A DNA stretch of 64,000 nt, from assembly GCA_021464415.1 (NCBI GenBank), contig CM038471.1:11125386-11189385 (forward strand), read 5' to 3'. The translations under genes and the position numbers were made by a program. The notes beneath the pieces are model-generated. The model did no database searches. It was not told the DNA's origin and saw nothing but the letters and a program-made list of their open reading frames with translations. Shown one piece after another: positions 31,256 through 44,154 of this stretch; within the stretch, counting starts at the first letter, position 1; the number at the start of each line of letters is the position of its first letter. Source of the stretch: Lonicera japonica. Taxonomy: Eukaryota; Streptophyta; Magnoliopsida; Dipsacales; Caprifoliaceae.

Positions 31256-31810
31256 CTGGCAACAGCAGAATTAATCAGCTTGTGCAAGTCATTTTCTGCC
31301 CATGTTTTTGGGCATCCATTATTTTCGGTTATCTTGTCAAAGACACTTGTTCTTTCTTGCACCAATACCGTTGGTGTCTTTATAGGATTTTTTTTGCACG
31401 GCCATAGCCTTCTCGACTACTTAGCCTTCAAGATTTACTGGAGTTGGTTGGATTACAGCTTGTGGATTTACTCGATCTCCGGGTAGAAAATGCCTTAGAA
31501 CCTGTCGCTAAGTTGCAGGATGTGCATTTATTAATCTTCTTATTGTGGATTTACTCGATCTCCTGCACTTTCTGCAATATAGTTGTTATCAAATTTTCCT
31601 TTGCCTAGGGCTGTTATCATAGCAGGATCAATTAGAGGTGAAGAGAATGCATTTCCATCACCACCTTTTAGCTGGATGGAAAGTGATGGTTGAGGGCCTT
31701 TTAATCTGCTACATGTTTGAAGAATGGATAAATGATGGCTAGATGATAAAGGATGTGTTTTTCATGGGACTAAAAATAACAAAAGGGGCTTAAAGGTGCT
31801 TAAGCATCGT
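31255..31810 (-). pseudogene. Possible gypsy gag remnant
   Basis: On the minus strand a 50-codon open stretch contains VLVQERTSVFDKITE and WAENDLHKLINSAVARK. It lies just downstream of the gypsy PBS at 31,811-31,830, the expected place for gag. A block (GGATTTACTCGATCTCC) is duplicated at 31,462-31,480 and 31,546-31,564. The remainder is too decayed to read. Confidence 0.35.
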
Positions 31811-31830
31811 TTCCCACAGACGACGCTAAT
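31811..31830 (-). other. Decayed gypsy primer-binding site
   Basis: The minus strand reads ATTAGCGTCGTCTGTGGGAA, right after an LTR end ..GTCACCTGCA. Many plant gypsy elements have ATTGGCGCCGTCTGTGGGAA here, so this copy differs by one G-to-A and one C-to-T. Confidence 0.6.
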
Positions 31831-32454
31831 TGCAGGTGACAACAAAATTTAGGTCTCATCACTGGTGATTTAGGGTAAGCACAGTTCAGTTCTGATAATA
31901 GAAATAAGAAGTAAATGAGACTAAAATTTGGTTTGTAAGTAGGTTCCTCTAATAGTGCTTAAGCTATTTCGGTAGTACATCTTCCTTTTATGTGTGTGTT
32001 TGTATACTTGGCTCAAAGGCAGTAACTTAGATAACAATACAAGTAAGCTATAGGCTTTTTATCTCTACACTACTTACCGAAAATTCAAACCCTTGTAATG
32101 AGCTTTCCATGTTCTATTTATAGTCATTGAATTAGGATGACAAATGCTCCATTAGGATAAACAATAAAAGACTAAAAAGGTTTAAATTTAGACATTACTC
32201 GAGTACTTTATAAGTGTCTTTATCCGATCGAGATAAAAGTGTCCTTTTCATATCATCACGACCATCAGTAACAGCATCACGTCAGTGGGGCCATCACAGC
32301 CACATATCCTTTCATCAGCGTCCTTGGCCAATGGACTAAGTTTTCCCTCTCTGACTTAAGCTATGCTTAGTGCTTCTTTAGGGCTAGTGACTGTAGTTGG
32401 GCTTTTCAAGCCACACTGGCCCCAATATATACTTATAATTTTTGGGCTCCCTCA
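31831..32454 (-). mobile_element. Ty3/gypsy 5' LTR (624 bp)
   Basis: The LTR runs from TGCAGGTGACAAC (plus) to GGGCTCCCTCA. On the minus strand it starts TGAGGGAGCCC and ends CACCTGCA beside the PBS. A TATA box CTATAAATAG lies at about 32,114-32,124 on the minus strand. No partner LTR is found in the window. Confidence 0.6.
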
Positions 32455-32474
32455 ACTTGAATGTGAATTTTTGT

Positions 32475-33080
32475 TGTGATAAATTTTAATATATTCGCAA
32501 GCGCACGAATTAATTGATAGTATAGAGCGTAAGAATGGTCAATCCCATAGAGATTCAAATAATATGTTTTATAATTATCTTGTTATGTTTTCACTAAATT
32601 CCTAATCTATCTAGAAAAGTTTATAGGAATCAAACTAATAAAATAAAGCAAATTAAATAAAACAAAGTAGAGCAAATAAACTAAATTAAATAATATTAAG
32701 AAAGATAACAACATTAATGAATTAATTAATTAACTAGGGTTTCGGAGTCATATATTTAATATAATCTTCCTTAGTATTCATGCATATAAGCTATACTCTT
32801 GTCTAGCAATAATTTGGTTTCTCGACTCTATTATTTGCAGAAAATAAAATTATTCAAGTTTAATTAATTTATAAAATCCGATTATGCATCCAGAAGTAAT
32901 GAACTACTTTAGGTGTCTTCACTTACTTTAATTTCTCTATTTTTCTCAATCTTCTTCGATTCGTTTCTAACACCTGAGAAATACTAAAATACAAATATTA
33001 GTAATAATATATGATCTTTAAAGTATAAAGTAATAGACAAAAATATATCAATTTCTTGGCACATAAGTTTTTCATTTATG
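32475..33080 (-). mobile_element. LTR-like repeat fragment
   Basis: The block around TTCGCAAGCGCACGAATTAA and CAATCCCATAGAG (32,490-32,570), followed by ACTAGGGTTTCGGAGTCA (32,733), matches a widespread plant LTR end pattern of Tat/Athila-like elements. No target-site duplication was found. Confidence 0.45.
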
Positions 33081-33157
33081 GCTTTAAAAATTTATCTATC
33101 AATTTATTTTTGTGTACAAAGATAAAAAGTAGGGGTCAATTAAAAATTACAATGAAC

Positions 33158-34208
33158 TAGGGGTGTTTTCGGTTTAGTTTAGGATAGAGATTGGGGCGCC
33201 CCAAATCCTCCCCAAACTTTATAGTTCGGTTTTTATACCTGTGGAACCCAAACCCTCCCCAAATTATTCGGTTTCGGTCCGGTTTAGTGTAATTCGGTTT
33301 TCCTTATAATGCTAATACTTTAGTTAAAAATTTCATTAAAAAAAAAACAGCATTAAAATCTATACTGAAACTACACGAAAATTGCACTAAAATCTGCACT
33401 GAAACAAAACTAAAATCTTCACTAAAATCTGCACTGAATCATTCAAAAGTTAATTTCATGGAAATGTAATAAAAAGACTAATTTTAACTTAATGATTCTC
33501 CCAAATCTTATTACTATATGGAAATTATGCAAGTGTGTACGCATTTATTTCTTCCTTAACTATATATTAAAGCTTTGACAGACCCATCAAGATGCCTGAG
33601 ATCGGCCCTAGAAAAAAAATCAATACCTCGTTGTATAGATGCCTGTAGGTCACACCCCCTCTCTCTTGTGTGGAGGAAGAGAAGAAGAATAGAATATCCA
33701 TCCACAAATTAACCTAGTTCAGAAAAGGCCAAACACAAATTAACATTAAGAGAAGGTGAAAATATATAATGATCCAAACACGAGTTCACAGAGAAGGCGT
33801 AAATATACCTCGTTAACTTCTTTGCCATGAAAAGAAAAGTTCAGAGAGAGAAAGGAATGGCGGAACACGGCTCTGGATTGTAGCTAGTGACTAGTGTAAG
33901 AGAAAGAGATGGAGATTAGAGAAAGAAATAGAAGCTGGGTTGTGCATTGGAGGTGCGATGGAGAAAACGAGAGTGAGAGACTGAGAGCACTAACAATGTT
34001 TTTGTCTGTAGAGAGACTGTGGGTTTTTAAGTTAGATTTTTTTTTAAGTTCAGTTTTTGGGTCCAAAACGAGTCCCTCAAACCGAATTAATCGGTTTCAG
34101 TTTTTGATTTCATTTTCGTTTTTCTTTTTTTTGATTCGGATAATTTCGGATCGCAACAAATCAGTTTGGTTCCTTCATTCTGTTTTCAGATTTCTGATAA
34201 CACGCCTA
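33158..34208. mobile_element. Non-autonomous hAT-like element with perfect 8-bp TSD
   Basis: Left end TAGGGGTGTTTTC, right end (inverted) TAGGCGTGTTATC. Both flanks carry CAATGAAC (33,150-33,157 and 34,209-34,216). Near both ends the sequence is rich in TTCGG/CGGTTT motifs. The interior has no transposase frame. TAGGGGTG-type ends and 8-bp duplications are diagnostic of hAT transposition. Confidence 0.85.
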
Positions 34209-34216
34209 CAATGAAC

Positions 34217-36460
34217 AACCTATTTTTGTGTTTTAATTATGGGGGGCTTTTTGTTTTTACCCATTAAATTTGAATTGTTTGGGTTTTAGCCCAGTTCGTT
34301 TAAGTAATTAGTTTTTAGCCCAAATGTTTGGATAATTATAAATTATACTTTTTACTAATATTTTAAATTAGTTTTGTGATTTCCAATGCTACCCTTCTTT
34401 GACTTATTTTTTTTCCAAATCTTTTATCTTCTTATAATTTAATTAGACTTGCTAAATTATAGATAATATTTTAAACTTAAATGATTTATCCATTCAGTAA
34501 ATTCAAACACAATCAATTAAAATTTGAAATTTGAATTCCAAAAACAAGTGCTACAAACTTGGCAGATAATAAATCTTTTAACGGATATATGCATTAGATA
34601 TATTATGATACATTTCCTGTAGTCTGACATATATACTACATTTTTAATAATTATAAATAAGTGATAACTTAGAATAGTGCATCTTGTAATGTGACTGTTG
34701 TCAGACTAAGGTATTGCACCTTGAATATATGGATGAAAACTCCTGAAAATAGCAATTCATTTTATTTAGATGAATATTTGAGGGATAATTTTCATGGTAA
34801 TTAACTGAAATGTGAGGAAGACATAATATGTAAAATTGTTATAAACATATTATAAGTATAATTGTTATAGACATATTATAAGTATATATCAAAAGAATTT
34901 TAAAAGTAAGAAATCTCAAAAAGTATTTAGTAAAAAATCATGTATGTTCAAAAATTTTCTCTTAAACTCATATATATTACCACATACTAAAGAATCAAGC
35001 CAGACATATTATGAGTGAGGGGAAATTATTAAATAGGGAATAAAACTATAGAAGTGCACCTTGCAATATGTCATGTTGTAAGTTCTTCTGGCAAGCAGGC
35101 TAGTATACATGCACTATCCAAAATGTGTTTATGAATTAAATGCACATACGTACAAATGCATTTATATATATATTACTAATAAAAGTAATATTGATGAAAA
35201 GATAATTAACATGTAAAAATATTGGACAAATTTTCTTTGTGGTGGAATGACTAAGTCATTATATATATATAATATATAATTTGCTGTATCCCTTGAAGGA
35301 ACTACTCCTTTCTCTTTTTGGTGGGGAAAAATGGCTTCCTCGATGATATGAGATACAAATCATAATGTTGTAATTTAGTTGAATTCCTTGTAGCTTAAAT
35401 TGAACTTACGTATAACACAATGGGTGTGTTGCTTCCAACCATCACTTGACCACGTAAAACAACGTATAGATCTAATATCAAACTTATGAATGAAAAGTTT
35501 CACTACTCATGTGGATGTGTATCAGTAATCCAAATAAAAAGTAATTCAATTAGAGGAAGCCAATGTCAATAATTACTTAACTACAACAATAATTAAAATA
35601 TCGTAGCTTAAATCTCAAACAAACCAACTAATCAAAACCTATTAAATATTAACAAGCATGCCCCCAAAAAGATAATGCTAGGTGATACAATCGTATTCAC
35701 TCTGGGAATCATAGTTGGAAGTTAAAGATGAATTTATAAAATGATAACTAAAGAAAAATATTTTAATCACATGGCAATGCAAAAAGAAGAATCCATCTTA
35801 TAATGAAAAACAAATTATTTTTTTCACTTCAAAAATAATTTAATAATAAAAAAGTAACCGCCAGTAAATAATTGGCAAAATATAAGAAAGTTTATTCAAT
35901 TTATTCAGATGGGATATATTAGTCAAATCATGGATCCAAACGCCAAAAATTGATTTGAATTAACAATTTTAATATTTGAACAAAAACAAAACATATGGGC
36001 TAAAATAAAATAACGGGTCATTCACTAATTTCCAAAAGGAGCTGGGTTTTGTTCAAGTAACCTTCCTATAACTGGGCTGTTTACTCATTTGCTATTTATC
36101 ATGCTTTGTAAATTTATGTTTGTGTGTATACCGGTTGAAATCATTTAATCACTCGGCATTTCCTTAAGTAGAGACATAAGTATCAATATTAGTTGATTTC
36201 TTACTTGCGTGATATATATACATGGCAAGCACTACTAATCGTCATCATCATTTCATACCAACCATGTATATTACATAGAGCTATATATCCTAATAGATGA
36301 AAACTACAAACTGTATATTCTCTGAGATAACATATAATATAAGAGACATTTGTTCTTCATGGCTAATATCTGGAGTACAATCAAGTATTATGGAAAAGTA
36401 TTTAGCTTCATTAACTATTTAAGAAGAATATTTTTGAGTTATCACCCTGAATAATAGCCA
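34217..36460. other. AT-rich intergenic DNA
   Basis: About 2.2 kb without a recognisable gene, RNA or element end. A CATATTATAAGTATA block is duplicated at about 34,845-34,885. Confidence 0.6.
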
Positions 36461-36635
36461 TAATGAGTTAAACCCCCCACGAATCGAAAATCCTTTGACT
36501 TACCCCGTGTCGTTTGACTGGGTTAATTAGCATTACGACCAATTTTTTGTGCAATTGGACCCTTTTTTCCGTCGTTTTCAACCTTTAGATGCTTCTTCAA
36601 GAACCATAAACTAATTTCATTTTTTCTCTCTCTAA

Positions 36636-36639
<4 letters not shown>

Positions 36640-36692
<53 letters not shown>
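36640..36692. repeat. (AAT)n microsatellite
   Basis: About 17 units of AAT/TAA, followed by AAAT-type repeats. Confidence 0.9.
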
Positions 36693-36700
<8 letters not shown>

Positions 36701-36819
36701 AATAAAATAAAATAAACACCAATTATTTCTTCAATCCAATTGAATCTAAACCCAAATCAAAATCTAAACGCATTTATCAAATTTATACGATACATATTTC
36801 CATTCGTCTTCAATCACCT

Positions 36820-36965
36820 GATTCAAGAAACCCATTAATCTAACCCCCACCAACTCATTCACTCAAATCCATTGAACCTTCTCACCTTTCATGATTCAAG
36901 AAACCCATTAATATAACCCCCACCAACTCATTCACTCAAATCCAATGAACCTTCTCACCCTTCAC
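36820..36965. repeat. 73-bp tandem duplication
   Basis: The unit 36,820-36,892 is repeated at 36,893-36,965 with only a few differences. Both start GATTCAAGAAACCCATTAAT. No coding role is seen. Confidence 0.9.
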
Positions 36966-37706
36966 CGAACAACACCCAATTCAACCACAAATCATTTGAA
37001 ATTATAAGCACAAATTAGATTTGTGTGCTCTATTTTTGCACATATCCAAGTTTTATTTCATCTCTATATATATACACATGCCTAATTTTATATATCTATA
37101 CATACACAAACTTCATTTTTTTTCTATTTATATATATACATACTTAGATTTCAATTGAACAATACAAAAAAAATAAAAAACTTGGAGTAATTGATTTATA
37201 TTTACCCATCTAAAAAAATCCATCAATACCATAAATCAAAAGCTCTATTATGGGTATGTTTATAAAGAGAGAAAATTACAAATGGGTATGTGTATATACA
37301 AAGGAGAAAATGAAAATTAAGTATATGTGTAATATAGATCTATGAATATGTGTATGTATATATAAAAAAAATTGAAAAATGGATTGTGTATATATATAGG
37401 GGTGCACGAGTTGATCAACCAACCCATTGGGCTAGATTTGAGACCGAGCCTACATTATCAGTCTTGAAAAAATTCAAACCAACTATGGAATTGAACAAAG
37501 AAGAAATCGTCAGTCTCGGGCCATGTCAGTCTTCAGTTTATTCGTAAATTGGAAAAGAGATCAATATGTATTAAACATATCTATTCCGAATCGTGCACAG
37601 ATTTGAACAAAATAAAATATATACGTGTGGATTTGAACATAATTGAGTAAAATCTACATATATATATCCAAAATATTGTAGATCTAAACATATGTATATA
37701 TATAGT

Positions 37707-37753
37707 AAGTGAGTGAGTGAGTGAGTGAGTGAGTGAGTGAGTGAGTGAGTGAG
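37707..37753. repeat. (GAGT)n microsatellite
   Basis: About 11 tetranucleotide units. Confidence 0.92.
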
Positions 37754-37958
37754 CTCATCTTAAAATTTACATATAAGTTATGAGAGTATATGGGTTAAGA
37801 CTTGAAAATTACATATATGGACATTTGAATGCTTGAGAAATGAGTAAAATGGGTTTAGTTTTTGATTTGATAGAGTATAGGTCGGTGAGGTGAGCTTTAT
37901 AGAGATAATTTGGTGTAATGGGTACCGATGAGAGAACGATGTCTTCTTTTGGGGTTAA

Positions 37959-38008
37959 ACTTTTTGTCTAAATATAAATAATAACTTTTTGTCTAAATAT
38001 AAATAATA
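37959..38008. repeat. Exact 25-bp tandem duplication
   Basis: ACTTTTTGTCTAAATATAAA plus AATAATA-type end occurs twice without a gap, suggesting a recent slippage event. Confidence 0.85.
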
Positions 38009-38099
38009 AATATATACTTACATTGGTTCAGTTCAGTGTGAGGATCCAAAAAAAAAAAGATTGTATAAAATATAATTCAAAAAATGAACAATCTTTCAT

Positions 38100-39040
38100 A
38101 CATTTGAAACCAGAGATTGATTTAAACATACCTTGCTAGGGTTCGGGAACTACGTTACGAATTGGGAAGGTGTTAAGCACCCAATTCGCCATTTCGGTCT
38201 CTTTAACGGATCATGTATTCAATTCCTACTTTAGATATTTTGCAAGTAGTTTGAATTATTTTTAAAATAGTCCTTTCGGATAAGTTTAATTTAAAATAGT
38301 ATTTATGAAATCAGATTCGAGCTTTGCGAGCGCATACGTATTCATTCGTAAAATAAAATCAGAGTCTCGTAGTTCCACTTGTTTGGAAGCTATTTTTGTA
38401 TTTTGTTTTGTTTTGAAAACGTGTCAAAACGGATTTTAGTTTTCTTGTAAAACTTAGAAAGGAATTTCTTGAAAGCAGTGAACTTCTTTACAAGTTATCT
38501 AATTTTCTTGATTAAAACTTGTGCAATAATTAAAATTAGAAAAGTTGTAGAAAGATATACCTGATACACTTGATGAATAAAGACTGCTTGTTTTCTCATT
38601 TCTCTCTCTAACCTTCTCTCTAGAACTCTCTCTAATTTTCTTTCTCTAAAACTTTCCCTAATGAACTAGACAGAGGTTCCTCTTTCTAAAACTCACTTGA
38701 TTGTTGATATCCTCAAATGAGACCCAAAAGGTCCTATTTATAGCAAAAATCCCGCTGAAAAACACTTTAAAAAGGAAACTTGTACAATGAGACTTTCTAA
38801 TATATTTATGATCATCCTCAAACTTTGAGGGTTGTTTTATAGTGCTATAAGGAGTAACATACTAAAAAATCAGCTCAATCCAATGGCAGAATATTCGAGA
38901 ATTCAGAAAACTGGAAGTTTACTTTGGGTAATCAAATGGAGGTCTTTCCGAAGTCTAAATGAGCTCAAATTTTGTCAGTAGATAGGTATTATCACGGGGA
39001 ACAACACACTAAAAAATTAGATCAATCCAAAGGAATCATT
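38100..39040 (-). mobile_element. LTR-like fragment, minus orientation
   Basis: On the minus strand a TATA box GCTATAAATAGGACC (about 38,733-38,747) is followed by a pyrimidine/GA-rich leader. The conserved block CGAATTGGGTGCTTAACACC then follows (38,160-38,190). This block faces its plus-strand twin at 39,725-39,760. Ends were not resolved. Confidence 0.45.
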
Positions 39041-39044
39041 AAAA

Positions 39045-39930
39045 TAACATTCCCCAAGTTAAAGGAATCATTAAAGAAGATACCTGCCATATTCCCCAAG
39101 ACAAAGGCATATTCCTTCAGCCCTAGATCCCTTTTCAGCTATAAATAGACACCCCCTTCCATTCATATTTTTCATCCACGATCACTGGGATCTTGTAGTA
39201 CACACCAAAATGACCATATTCTCTCCCTCCGAGAGGGCTTAGGTATAATATTATTTATCCGCTTGTATTTAATTATTAGTCTTATAATTCAAACTCTTGC
39301 CTGCATAATTACTATCACTTAATAACTTTTCAAAACCCATTTTCAAATTGTTTTTAAAAAACAAAGGCGTATTATGAACCCTAATCCAATTCCAAAATAG
39401 TATTATTACTTTCTTACTTTTTCAAAATCCCAGAATAGTGGTTTTATTATACGAAGGAATCGATAATCACCATAAATCCAATATAACTCATAGATTGCGG
39501 TGTATATGTAATAAATACTCGATTATGAGAGAACTAATGCCATCTATACCGGTTTAATCAATATACTATGGTACACAATCGGTCGACTTGCCTTATATTA
39601 AATCGAATATAAGATTCCACAATGAATCAATTTCCAAAAAGCCAAAAACTTTACCAAAAAACACATATTTTGCTATTTATCATTATAATTACATACATAT
39701 CTTACTCAGAGACCGAAAGGGCGAATTGAGTGCCTAACACCTTCCCGATTCGTAACTTAATCACCGAACCTTCGAATAAACTGGTTTGGCATAAATTGTG
39801 TTTAAAAGATCGTTTAATCCATATATGTTCCTCTTCAACACGCATTTTTTATGGTTTTAGTAAAACAAACTGGTCATCGCATTTTCTCTAAAATAAAACG
39901 AACCGTTTTCCAAATAAATCAAAAAACTGG
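39045..39930 (+). mobile_element. LTR-like fragment, plus orientation
   Basis: A TATA box GCTATAAATAGACACCC (39,139) lies upstream of a leader and the block GAATTGAGTGCCTAACACC at 39,735. It is oriented opposite to the neighbouring fragment, so the pair points outward from about 39,040. Confidence 0.45.
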
Positions 39931-40784
39931 AAGAATAAAATTATACCTATATTTAAAAGTAGATCTAAGAAATGATTTAATTTAATAGTGTTAGAAAAAT
40001 GGATAAAAATATCATTTTTGAGCCATTTTGAGAGTAATTTTCAATGAGACCTCATACTCTATTGTGTTATGTTATTATAGATTCGTGTTCTCCTCCATGA
40101 GGACATATTTGTTTGTTCAAAATAGTTATAGGATGAATGATATATTCTCACCCAAAGTGAACTACTTGAGATAGAAAAATGTAATGAAAATGGGTAAGTC
40201 CCGCACGGAAAATTTGCGAACAAATTGATGTGTTTATAAGGGTTCAATTCTTATGAGTTTGTTAAGCATTCAAGAAAAATAAGTTTCTTTTACACACCCA
40301 CAAAGGGGTGTAAATCATTGATCTATGATGAATTATTTGACTTTTGTACACCCACACCTGCATATAATTTTAAGTTCCTCACATTGGTCCCTATATATAT
40401 ATAGTTCCTCGCATGTGTATATGTATGAATATTCTGGGACACCATGTATCTTTTCATTACTCATTAAGACCACCATTTTACAAGTGGGGCCTCTGAAAAC
40501 AAACAATTTTTTTTAATAGAGTGAATGTCCTGAGTTAGAAGTGTAGTGCCTTAAATGAACGAAACATAAACCCAGCATAATTAAGAGGGCAACCACGGTG
40601 ATATTTCTTCCGTAACACTACTATAGTATGCATAAGTCGGAAGAAAATTCGTTTGTTGTTGAAACCGTATTAGATTTTTTATTCCACAATTTTGCATTTG
40701 TATAATTTTAATCTCACAAAAAAATTATTATGTTAGCGTAAGCAACGGAGTTTAAATCCTTACACTTGCAAGGGTTATAAAGCA

Positions 40785-40985
40785 CATCACCACTAGACCA
40801 CTTTTTACTTTTCTAATTTAATTTGTTTCATTTATCACTTATCTTTATACCTCGTATATATTGCTTGTGCGCAAAAATATATAATTTATAATGCACATCA
40901 ACTACTAGACCATTTTTTAGTTTTCTAATTTAACTTATTTCATTTATCACTTATATTTATACTTATACCGCACATATACCGCTTT
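40785..40985. repeat. ~110-bp tandem duplication
   Basis: CACTAGACCA(C/T)TTTTTA...TTTCATTTATCACTTAT occurs at about 40,790-40,870 and again at 40,900-40,980. Confidence 0.75.
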
Positions 40986-41318
40986 TGTGAAGTTTTTTTA
41001 AATCTAGACTGATGATTGAACTGAGACAGTGAGACTTGTCAGTCTGCTAATTTTTAACTGAGATTAGTCGGTACACTAATTTTTAGACCAGCCGCCAAAA
41101 CTAAAAAGACATAAAAAAATGTGATAATTCAGTCCGGCTCAGTCTGGTTCGACTTTTGCATGCCTTTAGTCGGTAGTTACTAGTGGTAAGTTCTAGTTCC
41201 GGTAATTGCCCGGGCAGTTTAACCCGAACCCAAATAACATCATCAAATCAAATCAAATCAAAAGGTTTTTAGGGTTTAAGAAAGAAAAAGAGTACTCCAC
41301 AGGCTCTCTCTCTTCATC

Positions 41319-41367
41319 ATGTCCACTGATGCTTCGGAAGCCCTCGCAGATACTCCATCTGTCGATT
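41319..41367 (+). pseudogene. Exon 1 of a possible ankyrin-protein gene fragment
   Basis: The ATG at 41,319 follows a CT-rich leader (CTCTCTCTCTTCATC) and encodes MSTDASEALADTPS before a GT at 41,365. Alternatively the frame closes at a TAA a few codons later. It pairs by position with an exon-like block at 43,574. However, the splice phase (0 at this donor, 1 needed by exon 2) does not match, so either the donor is elsewhere or the gene is damaged. No further exons are seen to the right. The short exon alone would not be convincing. Confidence 0.35.
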
Positions 41368-41717
41368 TTTATATATAAATAATTACAACAAATTTTTATA
41401 TTCCCCTTTTGTTTTCTATCATTTTATGGAACAATTTAGTGATCATGTTTTGAGCATTTGGGTTATTAATACAATCTAGTTTCATTTTATTGAATTGTTA
41501 AATATTTATAATGTTTATTGCATATATATAATTAATTATTGAGTTGCCTTATATTTTACTAACTATTAGTCAAAAATGTTAGTAAATTTTTTTTTTCTTC
41601 TTTTACAAAAAAGGCAACAAATTTTTATATCTGCCGATTTTTATATAAATAATTACAACAAATTTTTCGACAAAATTTTCAGTTTTTATTCTTATGTTTT
41701 TTGTCTAATTTAATTTT

Positions 41718-43514
41718 TGACGCGCCGGAAATACTTCCGTGCTTAGGTACCCAAGTGCAGGTTGTCAAGTTATAATACTTGGTAAGTCCAAGTGTCGAAC
41801 CACAAGGATAGTCGGAAAGACGATGTGGTGATTACGAGTCCAAGGCTTTGTTTAAGAGAATATGATTGGTTGATTTTAGTTGTTGATTTTAAAGTCTTAC
41901 AATAAAAATTAAGATGATGTAATAATAGATGAGAAAAGGCTAAGGCATTATAGAATTCATTTGTTTTGCAAAGTTAAGTAAAATCAATCTCATTCAAAGT
42001 TCTCAATGCAATTCCTAAGTGTTGAATATTTTACCCATTTCTAAGCAAAAGGGTGTGGAGCAAAAGCAACCCATTCCCATATAAATGCCATATAAAGAAA
42101 GGATGTAAGCAAATATCAACACAAGTGTATCTCTCATTTTTATCTTGTGACAAAGGGTGTGAAGCAAGTGCAACCCATTTCCACATAATATCAACCAAGA
42201 TTCAAACTTAAAATACACAAATAAAAGGCATAAATTTAAACTAGGCATTTAAGAACTCATTGTTAGTTTCCCCTAGGCAAATGACTTGATTATGAAAATG
42301 GCCAACTACAAGGAATTTAGCTCGATAAATCATAACATTTCATTTGTCTAAGATTGGGAGGTCTAGGTGGAGGTCAAACCATCCTATATAGACTTATTTA
42401 ATAAATACAAATTGAATCCTTAAAATGATTAATGAAGTTGTTTATGACATAAATTTAAAAGATCCTCTTTGGCAATACTTTAAATAAGAAGATGATGAGT
42501 CTCAAAATCACATAAAGTGTAGAAAGCACTCAACATATCATTAAAGTATTAAAAGATAAAATCTTAAATTTATGATGTTTCCATGAATATTCAAAAACTA
42601 ATCATGCTTGGCAATGAAAAGTATCTCATTCAAAGAAAGAATGGACATAGGCTAGTAAGAAATACACAAGTGTATCATCTCCTCATTAATGCTTGAGATC
42701 TATGTATACAAGGCATACAAAGTCAAATCATCATATGAAAATTATCTTACTAGCTTATGAATGGTTGAAAAAATGGAGAAGATGAAGGATTCAAAAAGTA
42801 TTTAACAATACTAACAATGGAATGAGAATTGAACTTACATAATTAATGCATTGCAAACTTCATCTTTTAGCCTTAGCAAAGAAATCACTCCATAATAAAT
42901 GTAGAGACAAGAATTATCAAAGTGAACTCCATTTCTCTCTCTAGAAAAATAACTATTACAAACTCTCTATAAATTGAGAAATGACAAGTAATAAAAGTCT
43001 TCTCTCCAACACAACAATGAAGACTATAAATAGGAGAGTTGTGTTGGATGCTAAAATAATAAACAATGCTTTTTATTTTTATTTTTTTTTTTTTATTTTT
43101 ATTGTTTATTTTTGGTGGAGAATTCCACTTTCTTGGATGCTCTTTAATCACATGGAGAATTCCACTTTCTTTCTTTAATCAGATGGACATGGAGACTTTC
43201 TTTCTTGGATGCTCTTTAATCACATGGACATGGAGACTTTCACTTTCTTGAATTCTTTTTGTCCATGGAAAATTCCACTATCTTGAATTCTTTTTGTCCA
43301 TGGAAAATTCCAATATTGTATTAAATACAATATTTCTTGAAATCTAAAGACACCAAAATAAATACAAAAATGTGCCTTTCCAAGCATTGTTAAATACAAA
43401 AGTGCTACGAGACTAATCGCGAAATAAGTTGACAAACCGAGTAGTTTTAGAGAAATAAACGCGTCAAACAACTCCGAAAATGAGCAAATGAATGACAATA
43501 TTAAGCGTTTATCA
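41718..43514 (-). mobile_element. 1.8-kb solo LTR with ATTTT target-site duplication
   Basis: The sequence starts TGACGCGCCGGAAATAC and ends GCGTTTATCA. It is flanked by ATTTT on both sides (41,713-41,717 and 43,515-43,519). On the minus strand it begins TGATAAACGC and ends GGCGCGTCA. Just before that end the sequence GTGGTTCGACACTTGGAC is characteristic of the LTR 3' ends of Tat/Athila/Ogre-like gypsy elements. It contains no PBS or coding frame. It lies in the presumed intron of the ankyrin-like fragment. Confidence 0.8.
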
Positions 43515-43573
43515 ATTTTGTGTTGTGGTTTTGTTGTATTGAGTTTTGATGGATGTTTCTCTTTTGGTTTCAG

Positions 43574-43636
43574 CGAGGGAATCAGTTCAACAGTTTCTAA
43601 ATGCTGCTTGCACTGGAAATCTTGATCTATTCAGGA
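43574..43636 (+). pseudogene. Exon 2 of a possible ankyrin-protein gene fragment
   Basis: The 63-base block between TTTTGGTTTCAG and GTAAGAT has a plausible acceptor and donor and one open frame: ARESVQQFLNAACTGNLDLF (with the first residue completed across the junction). The AA(C/S)TGNLDLF pattern resembles the first helix pair of plant ankyrin-repeat/TPR proteins. No ankyrin exon follows within the next 3 kb, so the gene is truncated or only a captured fragment. Confidence 0.4.
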
Positions 43637-44154
43637 GTAAGATATTTGATTGATTACATCAATTTTCCTTCTTAATCATCACTTTTATTTATCTTCTATT
43701 CTTTTTAAATTGCTTTTTCAGAATCCTCTGTTTTTTTATTTTTTCTTATGTAGTTGAATTTGATTACCCATTTTTAAGTATGTTGATGTCATATCATGTG
43801 AATTTGAGGTATGAAAAAAGTTACAAATGGATAAAATATTGTATATTTCTTTATATAATTTTAGTACTTTAACACTTCTTACATTTGATGCCTCAAATTA
43901 AATATACGAAGTGGTGTTTCGATACACGAGTATACAATATCAGATTTCATGTGTTTAAATATATCTGATCTTTCTTAAATTAAGATTCTACTGAGTGAAG
44001 TGTCCAAGTTGTTTTCTAGAATAGTATCTATGTTATAAATCTCACTATAGTAAATAAATTTCAATATTAACTATTATTCTTCTTAAAATTATTGTGTTCT
44101 TAGTAAAATGTGTTGAAATTAATACATTATTATAAAAGGAAAAAAATCCTAGGG

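Noticed and set aside
31205..31486. Plus-strand open frame of 93 codons
   Set aside because: It is antisense to the gag-like stretch and has no recognisable domain.
36462..37965. DNA element with AGTTTAACCCC-like ends
   Set aside because: Only about ten bases match, and the flanks show no duplication.
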